Of a stretch of 5,565 bases of DNA, positions 1 to 5,497 are shown one piece after another; the first letter of the stretch is position 1, and every line of letters starts with the position of its first letter. Location: NCBI GenBank assembly GCA_028817255.1, contig JAPPQA010000031.1:1-5565 (forward strand), in the 5' to 3' direction. Both the position numbers and the translations under genes were made by a program. This DNA is from Gammaproteobacteria bacterium. Its GTDB lineage: Bacteria > Pseudomonadota > Gammaproteobacteria > Porifericomitales > Porifericomitaceae. The notes under the pieces are model-generated. The model did no database searches and had not been told where the DNA came from. It saw nothing but the letters and a program-made list of their open reading frames with translations.

Positions 1-40
1 CCGCTTTTCTTGCCCTCGATTGCGTAACGGCTTGCGGCGG
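1..40 (-). repeat. Partial copy of dispersed composite repeat, cut by window edge
   Basis: Read on the minus strand, this stretch carries the 19-base motif CAAGCCGTTACGCAATCGA (16-34 on the plus strand), followed by a purine-rich tail ending AAGAAAAGCGG at the window edge. Positions 13-36 are identical over 24 bases to 962-985. The tail matches 5316-5330 of the inverted copy with about two mismatches. Only the motif end is visible. The hairpin part of the element, if present, would lie to the left. It sits about 47 bases past the stop codon of the FimV-like gene. Confidence 0.75.
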
Positions 41-43
41 GCG

Positions 44-60
44 CGGACTACGGACTACGG
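44..60. repeat. Short 7-base tandem repeat
   Basis: The unit CGGACTA occurs twice in direct succession (44-50, 51-57) and is followed by a further CGG. It lies between the partial dispersed repeat and the stop codon of the FimV-like gene. No function is evident; it may be a simple slippage product. Confidence 0.6.
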
Positions 61-83
61 GTCGCGGGCGATCCCGACAGCAA

Positions 84-677
84 CTATTCCGGTATCTGGA
101 ACAACAGCCTTTTCGCTTCTTTGCGCTGCGCCTCGTCGCCCATGGACATGACCTCTTCCAGCGCCGCCTTCGCGTTGCCCGTATCGCCCAATTCAATATA
201 GGCGCGGGCCAGCTCCAGCTTGTCCGAGACGGGGTCGAGCGACGCCGGCGCGGCGGGGGCGGCGATGCGCCGCGCCAGGCGCCAGTGCGCCAAAAACAGC
301 AGCACGGCGACGATGACCAGGATCGACATTCTCAGGAGCCCCTGCAAACCTCCCCTGCTTTCCGTCTCCAGTACGATGCGGTAGCTATTCTCGCGCACCG
401 CCGCGGCCTCGGCGTCCCGCTCCAGTTCCTGATACAGCGCCGGCCGCTCGCAGCCCGGATGCGGGGACTCGCTTTCGGCGGGGGAATAGCCGGAGCGGGA
501 GCAGAAGAAGTCATAATTCGTCTGGTGCCGCCGGTATTCGTAAGACGGCAGGGTCAATTCCGGCTTGGCGATCCGAACGAGGTCGTATGTGCCGCCGGCA
601 ACACCCACGATGCAACAGATCACCGCGCTGAAACAAACCGCAAGGGCGTAGATGCGCAACAAGTGTTCTCTGCTCAT
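84..677 (-). CDS. Two-TM membrane protein with FimV-like C-terminal domain
   Basis: This 197-residue protein has a hydrophobic segment at about residues 8-28 (LAVCFSAVICCIVGVAGG), a polar loop at 31-113 and a second membrane segment at about 116-130 (MSILVIVAVLLFLAH) followed by basic residues. That pattern predicts both ends in the cytoplasm and the loop in the periplasm, where Cys59 and Cys76 could pair. After an Ala/Pro linker, residues 150-197 (KLELARAYIELGDTGNAKA, then ALEEV and EAKRLL) resemble the short TPR-like domain closing FimV pilus-assembly proteins. FimV's LysM and long acidic regions are absent. The ATG at 677 is preceded by a purine-rich AGGAAAGAAG ribosome site. The role is unknown; a scaffold or protein-protein contact at the inner membrane is an inference. 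The existence of the gene is well supported, the domain call moderately. Confidence 0.85.
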   Translation of the reverse strand: MSREHLLRIYALAVCFSAVICCIVGVAGGTYDLVRIAKPELTLPSYEYRRHQTNYDFFCSRSGYSPAESESPHPGCERPALYQELERDAEAAAVRENSYRIVLETESRGGLQGLLRMSILVIVAVLLFLAHWRLARRIAAPAAPASLDPVSDKLELARAYIELGDTGNAKAALEEVMSMGDEAQRKEAKRLLFQIPE

Positions 678-734
678 GTTCTTCTTTCCTTCGCGTTCTT
701 TCCCGCGTGCTGGGGCCGTCTGGCGCTACGCCGC

Positions 735-764
735 AAGATACCCGCAATTCGCGCCCGAAAGCAA
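735..764 (-). promoter_or_regulatory. Candidate promoter for the FimV-like gene
   Basis: On the minus strand TTGCTT (759-764) and TATCTT (735-740) are separated by 18 bases. Each matches only part of the sigma-70 consensus. Transcription would begin about 50 bases before the ATG at 677. The sequence TGCGGGTAT over the -10 region also occurs at the autotransporter's -10 box. This is a weak prediction by eye. Confidence 0.3.
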
Positions 765-793
765 CGCAGCGCGCCCGTTCTTTTTTCCCATCG

Positions 794-812
794 CTCCCCC
801 CTGGAGGGGGAG
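794..812. repeat. Outer hairpin of repeat copy A
   Basis: CTCCCCC (794-800) and GGGGGAG (806-812) form a perfect 7-base stem around a CTGGA loop. It has no T-run, so it does not look like a standard intrinsic terminator. The equivalent in the other copy is 5479-5497. Confidence 0.7.
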
Positions 813-907
813 GAAGCGGCGGTTGCGATTTCCGTGTCCGCTGGGGGGAAGGAGGCGCCGCTATGCCCCCCACCGGCGCGACTTCGGGCTCCGCCCTCGT
901 CTTGCCG

Positions 908-928
908 ACTCCCCCTCAAGGGGGGAGT
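908..928. repeat. Inner hairpin of repeat copy A
   Basis: ACTCCCCC (908-915) and GGGGGAGT (921-928) form a perfect 8-base stem around TCAAG. It is the exact reverse complement of 5357-5377. No T-run follows on either strand. Confidence 0.75.
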
Positions 929-990
929 GATGCGCGGGAATAGCGGGGTGGGAATCTTTTCCCCTCGATTGCGTAACGGCTTGCGCCGCC

Positions 991-1407
991 CTACTCTCCG
1001 TACACCGTGACGACGACCCGGCGCCGGTGCGCGGCGCGGCGGTGCTCCCACAGATAAATGCCCTGCCAGGTGCCGAGCAGGCAGGCGCCGTCGCGCACGG
1101 GCAGCAGCAGGGCGCTGCCGGTCAGCACGGTGCGCACATGAGCCGGCATGTCGTCCGGCCCTTCCTGGGTATGGCGGAAGATCGGGTCGCCGTCCGGCGC
1201 CAGGCGGCCCATAAACGCCTCCAGGTCGCGGCGCACCTGCGGATCGGCGTTTTCGCACAGCATCAGCGAGGCGCTGGTATGCTGCGCGAAGAGGTGGCAC
1301 AGCCCGCAACGCACGCCGGAGCGGCGCACCAGCGCCTGCACCTCGCCGCTCAGGTCCAGGCTGCCGCGGCCGCGGGTCTCGCACTGCAGAATCTCCTGCG
1401 CCACCAT
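991..1407 (-). CDS. yjbQ: YjbQ/UPF0047 family protein (secondary thiamine-phosphate synthase-like)
   Basis: The 138-residue product has the usual length of the YjbQ/UPF0047 family. Family hallmarks are visible in order: FAQHTSASLML (40-50, with His43), an Asn/Asp pair at CENADP (51-56), FRHTQEGPDDMPAHV (77-91, with His79 and His90), the glycine in TGSALLLPV, and LGTWQGIYLWEHR (111-123) near the end. E. coli YjbQ has weak thiamine-phosphate synthase activity, but the true cellular role of the family is unsettled. The ATG at 1407 is preferred because the family fold begins there. The open frame runs on upstream to 2106, but that part only shadows the transporter gene. The start lies 11 bases after the transporter's stop, with TAGGGG nearby as a possible ribosome site, so co-transcription is likely. 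A dispersed repeat begins almost directly after the stop. Confidence 0.92.
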   Translation of the reverse strand: MVAQEILQCETRGRGSLDLSGEVQALVRRSGVRCGLCHLFAQHTSASLMLCENADPQVRRDLEAFMGRLAPDGDPIFRHTQEGPDDMPAHVRTVLTGSALLLPVRDGACLLGTWQGIYLWEHRRAAHRRRVVVTVYGE

Positions 1408-1418
1408 GCCGCGCGCCC

Positions 1419-2234
1419 CTACCAAAGCATCCGCAGGCCGACCGGTATCAGCAGCAGCGCGAAGATCCGGCGCAACAGCGGCACGGAAAGACGATAGGCC
1501 AGGCGCGCCCCCAGGTAGGCGCCCACCGGGCTGCCGAGCACGATAAACAGGGCGGCCGGCCAGTGCACGTATCCCAGGGTCGCGGGCGGCAGGTCCGCGC
1601 GCCCCCAGCCGCCGGCCGTCAGGGCCAGGACGCCGGCCAAGGCGATCGGGATCCCGCAAGCGGAAGAAGTGGCCACCGCGGGGCGCATCTCCACGCCGCG
1701 CCACAGAAGAAACGGCACGGTCAGCGTGCCGCCCCCAATCCCCATCAGGGCGGACAGCAGGCCGATGCCGCCGCCCGCGGCCAGCATGCCCGGACGCCGC
1801 GGCAGGTCGCGCGCCGGCGCCGGCGGCGGCCGCCGCCAGAGCCGCCAGGCCACGAACAGCTCGAAGCCGCCGAAGAACCGCCGCAATGCCTCGCTGGGCA
1901 GTCCGTCCGCGAGCAGTCCCCCCAGCAGGCTGCCGGCCAGCACCCCGGGCGCCAGGGCGCCCGCCAGGGACCAGCGCACCGCCCCGCGCCGGTGGTGCGT
2001 CCAGGTGGCGCTCGCCGCCGTGAACACGATGGTGGCCAGCGAAGTGGCCACCACCACCTGCATCAGCCCGCCTTGCGGAAAGCCCTGCCAGAGGAAAAGG
2101 AGCCACAGGACCGGCACCAGGACGATGCCCCCGCCCAATCCCAGCAGGCCGCCGGTCACCCCGGCCAACAGGCCGGTCAGCAGGTAAACCGGGAACAGGC
2201 GCAGCTCCGGCAAAAGCGGTTCAAGGGGAGACAT
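1419..2234 (-). CDS. TauE/SafE (DUF81) family membrane transporter
   Basis: This 271-residue, strongly hydrophobic protein shows the internal duplication typical of the TauE/SafE family. A first glycine motif, LLGLGGGIVLVPVL (30-43), is followed by QVVVATSLATIVFTAASATW (59-78). The second half carries ALMGIGGGTLTVPFL (162-176), then RPAVATSSACG (184-194) and GSPVGAYLGARLA (234-246). About eight membrane segments fit, and an Arg/Pro-rich cytoplasmic loop at 131-148 joins the halves. Characterised relatives export sulfite, sulfoacetate or related organosulfur compounds, but many members have other or unknown substrates, so the substrate is open. The ATG at 2234 is the only sensible start; its ribosome site is weak. 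It lies 99 bases after the autotransporter stop and 11 bases before yjbQ. Confidence 0.9.
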   Translation of the reverse strand: MSPLEPLLPELRLFPVYLLTGLLAGVTGGLLGLGGGIVLVPVLWLLFLWQGFPQGGLMQVVVATSLATIVFTAASATWTHHRRGAVRWSLAGALAPGVLAGSLLGGLLADGLPSEALRRFFGGFELFVAWRLWRRPPPAPARDLPRRPGMLAAGGGIGLLSALMGIGGGTLTVPFLLWRGVEMRPAVATSSACGIPIALAGVLALTAGGWGRADLPPATLGYVHWPAALFIVLGSPVGAYLGARLAYRLSVPLLRRIFALLLIPVGLRMLW

Positions 2235-2333
2235 ACGCGCATTCTACTATGCCCGCTATGCCGCCCCGGCGCGTATTCTCCGGCGGCGGGCGCCAAGGCG
2301 CGGGGTGTACGGCGCGGGGCGCAGAGGCCCGGA
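2235..2333 (-). other. Intergenic gap between autotransporter and transporter genes
   Basis: This 99-base GC-rich gap contains a -10-like TAGAAT on the minus strand (2241-2246), only six bases before the transporter ATG and with no convincing -35. If it were used, the message would be nearly leaderless. A short GCGCC/GGCGC dyad at 2290-2301 has only a two-base loop and no T-run, so I do not call a terminator. Read-through from the autotransporter gene into the transporter gene remains possible. Confidence 0.3.
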
Positions 2334-5120
2334 TCAGAAAGCCCGCTGGAAAACGAGCCACGCCGCAGGACGCATGCCCGCGCGCCGATCCTGGCCGGGG
2401 TGGCGGGTCAGCGTCAGGCTTAGCGACAGTTTGCCGGCACGCACCGGGGTGCGGTACGCCGCTTCCAACTCCAGCTCGCGTCCTTGCGGCGCCAGTTCCA
2501 CCCTGTGATCCCGGTACAGCACTTCGCCGTAGCGCGTGCGCCCGGAGGCAAGGCGCAGCCGGGCCGCCCCGGATTCCAGGCGCAAGGGCTGCGTGACGCG
2601 CAGACCCAGCCAGGCGCCGGCGCGCCACGGGGCGCGCCGCACCAGGCCCAGACTGAAGGCGCTGCTGCGTAATTCGGAAACCCCGCGCAACAGGCCGCCG
2701 CCCCCGATCCCGGGCCGCGTCCTGCCCAGGTAGCCCGCCGCCAGCGCCCGCCAGTCCCGCCCGATCTCCCAGCCGCCATTGACGCCGACAAAGAGCGTCG
2801 TGCCGTCCGCCGCGCCCAGGGCGCCGGTGGGACGCGCCCCCAAAAAGCCCTCCGCCTCGCGCACCATGCCCGCTTGCAGCGACAGGCCCCCGCGCGCCGG
2901 GCGGTAATCCAGCGCCATGCCCAGGCCCGGCGTCCAGCCGGCGGAGGTATGGCCAAGGTAGCGGGGCGCGCCGCGCAACAGAGTCCAGCCCAGCTGCCCG
3001 CCTGCCGCGGAGCGGCGGGCAAAACCCAGTCCGGCGCCGCCGCGCACCAGGGACAAGTACGGCGCCGCGAAGGCCGCCGGGTCGTCGAAATGCGCGGCAG
3101 CCGAACCGTACTCGCCGGAGTACAACCCCAGGGCGCGGCCGCCGTGGTAATTCCAGGAAGTCCACCATCCGGAGCGGGATCGCAACAGGGCCTCGTCCAA
3201 GCGCCACCCCGCCGCGTACCGGTCCTCGTCGTCGCGGCTGCCTGTGCCCGGCGGCGGCCGCAGCGAGAAGGCGAAGTCGGCGTCGTCCAGCGCCAGGCGG
3301 TAAGCGGCGGCGCGCGCCGCCTCGCCGCCGGGCAGGCGCGGCGCGTGGAGCGGTCCGGAGCGCCGCACCCACTTGCCGAAGTCGGTAAAGAACGGCGCGC
3401 CCAGTTCGTCGAAGACCGCCATCCGCAAACCGCCCAGGGCGTCGGCCAGCCCCGTGCCCAGTGCCGTGCCGGTCGTTTCCAGGGCGGTCCCGGCTACCGG
3501 GCGGGCGTCGGCAGTTCCATGCATGGCAGTGCTCAAGCTGCCCACCGGGCGGGTGGCGGCGTCCAGGTCCACCAGGCCGTGGCCGTAGGTGTCGCTGTCG
3601 GAGTAGTCCGGGCCGCCGGTGGCGGTGCGGTCGGTGCGGTCGGCGGTGGCGAGGAGGCGGGTGGCCAGTTCGGTGTTGCCGAGGGCGGGAGTGCCGTCAG
3701 GGTTGCGGAAGAACGAGCGCATGACGGCGAGCGCGCCGGTGACCACCGGGGCCGCGGCGGAGGTGCCGCTGAAGGTGCGGTAGGAGTCGGTGGGGTAGGA
3801 AGTCTCGCCCAGGGAGTTGACGGCGCCGGGGCCGCGCTGCGGGGCGATGAGGTCCACGCCGGGGGCGGCGATGCAGAACGCTCTGGCAGTGCCGCAGCGG
3901 TTGGAAAAGGGGGCGATGCGGCCGTTCTGCTGCACCGAGACCACGACCAACACATGCGGCAGGTCGAAATGCACGCCGAGGGCGGTGTTCAGCGTCGGCG
4001 AGGTGGCGTCCACGAGGTCGCCCTGCGCCTCCCCCGGCCGGGCGGCGTAGCGGCGGTCGTTCTGGTTGCCGGCCGACCAGACCAGAATGGTGCGGTCGGC
4101 GGCGGCGCGGTGGCCCTGGGCGAACAGGGTGGCGGTGCGGTCGCGGAACTCGCGCACTTGGGCGCGGGTGTAGGAATCAATGCCGTGCGGGAGGCCGAAA
4201 CTCATGTTGATGACGAAGCCCGGGCGCGGGCGGTTGCGGTCGTAAGTCCAGTCGTCCTGGTCCAAACTGGAATCCACCGGCTGGTACAGCAGGCGTTCAT
4301 AAAAATTGACGGTGTCGGTGTCGCTGGCGTCGGTGAGGGCCGGCGGGGCGGTGTCGGTGGTGGGCCGGCCGGCTGCCAGGCGCACACGCAGGCCGATGAT
4401 GTTGGCGTCGAAGGCAACGCCCTGGCTGTTGGGCAGGGTGGATTCGGTGGCGCGGCGGGCGGCGGCGACGCCGGCGGTGGAGGTGCCGTGGTCCACATCG
4501 GAGCATGCGCGGGTACGGATTTCCTCAGCGGTACAAGGCTCGCCGAAGGATTCGCCGAGGGTGAACTTGCCGGCGCCGCTGAACTCGCGGTGCTCTTGGT
4601 AGAAGCCGCTGTCGGCGATGACCACGGTCTCGCCCGCGCCGGTGGCGCCGCGGGCGTAGGCGGCCGCGGCGTTGATGGCGCGGAGGTGATTGTCAATGAT
4701 AAAGCGCCCGCCGCTGGTGGTGGCGGCGACGCTGTATTCGCCGCTGGATTCGTATGCCGCCCTGGCCGTCCTGAACTGCTCGTCGGTGAGGGCGGAGAAG
4801 GCGAAGGGGCTGCCGGGGTCGGCGGCGGCGCGGGGGAAGGTGGCGGACGGCTCGGGCGGCGGCATCGGCGCCGGGGGAGGCGATGGCGGTGGTGACGGCG
4901 GCGGCGCCGGGGGCGGCGGCGGCTGTGGGGCTGGCGCGGGCGTGGGGGTTGTCCCCGGCACCGATGGCGCTGGCCGCGTCACTGTCGTGTCATCGGGGTT
5001 CGTTGGCGGCGGACCACCGGAGGTTGCCGGCCTGCCGCTGCTCCCGCCGCCCCCGCCACCGCCGCCCCCGCCACAACCAACGAGCAGGGAGGCCGCCAAC
5101 AGGAGCGGCAATGTCCGCAT
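2334..5120 (-). CDS. S8 subtilisin-like serine protease autotransporter lipoprotein
   Basis: The 928-residue product begins MRTLPLLLAASLLVGC, a lipoprotein signal with lipobox LVGC (Cys16), followed by ten glycines and a Pro-rich linker to about residue 92. The peptidase S8 domain spans about 145-520. Its catalytic residues are Asp170 (VVIADSG), His211 (DHGTSTAG) and Ser454 (SGTSAAAP), with the oxyanion-hole Asn352 in SAGN. Cysteine pairs 196/206 and 409/416 may form disulfides. From about residue 645, alternating aromatic and hydrophobic strands end in a terminal Phe (LVFQRAF), as expected of an outer-membrane autotransporter barrel. The design matches NalP of Neisseria and SphB1 of Bordetella, surface lipoproteins that process other secreted proteins; the target here is unknown. 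The ATG at 5120 is chosen because the lipoprotein signal starts there and GGGGG lies about 11 bases upstream. The frame stays open to an ATG at 5255, which would add 45 residues. Confidence 0.92.
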   Translation of the reverse strand: MRTLPLLLAASLLVGCGGGGGGGGGGSSGRPATSGGPPPTNPDDTTVTRPAPSVPGTTPTPAPAPQPPPPPAPPPSPPPSPPPAPMPPPEPSATFPRAAADPGSPFAFSALTDEQFRTARAAYESSGEYSVAATTSGGRFIIDNHLRAINAAAAYARGATGAGETVVIADSGFYQEHREFSGAGKFTLGESFGEPCTAEEIRTRACSDVDHGTSTAGVAAARRATESTLPNSQGVAFDANIIGLRVRLAAGRPTTDTAPPALTDASDTDTVNFYERLLYQPVDSSLDQDDWTYDRNRPRPGFVINMSFGLPHGIDSYTRAQVREFRDRTATLFAQGHRAAADRTILVWSAGNQNDRRYAARPGEAQGDLVDATSPTLNTALGVHFDLPHVLVVVSVQQNGRIAPFSNRCGTARAFCIAAPGVDLIAPQRGPGAVNSLGETSYPTDSYRTFSGTSAAAPVVTGALAVMRSFFRNPDGTPALGNTELATRLLATADRTDRTATGGPDYSDSDTYGHGLVDLDAATRPVGSLSTAMHGTADARPVAGTALETTGTALGTGLADALGGLRMAVFDELGAPFFTDFGKWVRRSGPLHAPRLPGGEAARAAAYRLALDDADFAFSLRPPPGTGSRDDEDRYAAGWRLDEALLRSRSGWWTSWNYHGGRALGLYSGEYGSAAAHFDDPAAFAAPYLSLVRGGAGLGFARRSAAGGQLGWTLLRGAPRYLGHTSAGWTPGLGMALDYRPARGGLSLQAGMVREAEGFLGARPTGALGAADGTTLFVGVNGGWEIGRDWRALAAGYLGRTRPGIGGGGLLRGVSELRSSAFSLGLVRRAPWRAGAWLGLRVTQPLRLESGAARLRLASGRTRYGEVLYRDHRVELAPQGRELELEAAYRTPVRAGKLSLSLTLTRHPGQDRRAGMRPAAWLVFQRAF
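5043..5072 (-). repeat. In-frame 15-base tandem duplication encoding ten glycines
   Basis: Two adjacent 15-base units (5058-5072 and 5043-5057) differ at one base. They read GGCGGGGGCGGCGGT and GGCGGGGGCGGCGGG on the coding strand. They directly follow the lipidated cysteine codon of the autotransporter. Gain or loss of a unit would change linker length by five glycines without shifting the frame. Confidence 0.7.
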
Positions 5121-5263
5121 CGCCAAGCGCGCCCCCGCACACCGGCGCCGCACCCGGCGAGTACGGCAGAACATCCGCACTGCGCGCACCGTGTCGGCAA
5201 CGCATGGCGCCATCCGCAACCTGGCGGCACCCGGGCAGACGAATAACGACTCCATAACCGCGA

Positions 5264-5269
5264 ATTATA
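5264..5269 (-). promoter_or_regulatory. -10 box upstream of the autotransporter gene
   Basis: A perfect TATAAT occurs on the minus strand, nine bases from the most upstream in-frame ATG (5255) and about 140 bases from the preferred ATG at 5120. Transcription would start around 5255-5258. No good -35 hexamer is seen at the usual 16-18 base spacing; that region (about 5286-5293) lies just outside the end of repeat copy B, so an activator may be needed. Confidence 0.5.
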
Positions 5270-5356
5270 CCCGCATAAAACGACACTTGCCGCCGCCAAG
5301 CCGTTACGCAATCGAAGGGAAGAAAAGCGGTTCTTACGCGCCACTCCCCCCCAATC

Positions 5357-5377
5357 ACTCCCCCCTTGAGGGGGAGT
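5357..5377. repeat. Inner hairpin of repeat copy B
   Basis: ACTCCCCC (5357-5364) and GGGGGAGT (5370-5377) form a perfect 8-base stem around CTTGA. It is the exact reverse complement of 908-928 in copy A. Confidence 0.75.
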
Positions 5378-5478
5378 CGGCAAGACGAGGGCGCAAGCCC
5401 GAGGTCGCGCCGGTGGGGGGAGCAGCTAAAGCGCCTGCTACGCCCCACCGCCCAGGAGAACCGCAAGGGCCGCCCAGG

Positions 5479-5497
5479 CTCCCCCTCCAGGGCGGAG
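5479..5497. repeat. Outer hairpin of repeat copy B
   Basis: CTCCCCC (5479-5485) faces GGCGGAG (5491-5497) across a TCCAG loop. The stem carries one mismatch compared with the perfect version at 794-812. Confidence 0.55.

Larger units (their letters stand above)
785..985 (-). repeat. Dispersed composite repeat, full copy A
   Basis: Read on the minus strand, the element starts with CAAGCCGTTACGCAATCGA just 5-10 bases past the yjbQ stop codon. It continues through a hairpin with stem ACTCCCCC, a conserved core beginning GTCGGCAAGACGAGGGCG and including GTCGCGCCGGTGGGGGG, a less conserved middle, and a second C-run/G-run hairpin ending GATGGGAA. The same order of parts occurs on the plus strand at 5297-5506. 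No open frame inside looks like a gene. This copy fills most of the 313-base gap between the FimV-like and yjbQ genes. It resembles a REP-like or MITE-like non-coding element, but no known family could be assigned. Confidence 0.8.

Noticed and set aside
908..928. Intrinsic terminator for yjbQ
   Set aside because: The stem is strong but no T-run follows on the minus strand, and the hairpin is part of the repeat. A pausing role cannot be excluded but is not supported.
285..1010. Plus-strand open frame of 241 codons over the FimV-like gene and repeat A
   Set aside because: It crosses a real minus-strand gene and a non-coding repeat. The product is low-complexity without a plausible domain.
1408..2106. 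Upstream continuation of the yjbQ frame, giving a 371-residue protein
   Set aside because: The extra residues are Arg/Gly/Ala-rich and lie in another frame over the transporter gene. Family homology starts at the ATG at 1407.
3624..3641. Nine-base tandem GGTGCGGTC within the protease coding region
   Set aside because: It encodes the small DRTDRT repeat in a codon-biased region. Two units of nine bases are unremarkable here.
2874..4895. Long plus-strand open frame of 673 codons opposite the autotransporter
   Set aside because: It is a compositional shadow: low-complexity Gly/Ala/Val/Arg protein with no recognisable domain, antisense to a gene with intact catalytic motifs and strong C-ending codons that prevent stops on the other strand.
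5043..5072. Phase-variable homopolymer tract as in NalP
   Set aside because: The longest single-base run is only five, and the repeating unit is 15 bases, so slippage would not switch the frame.
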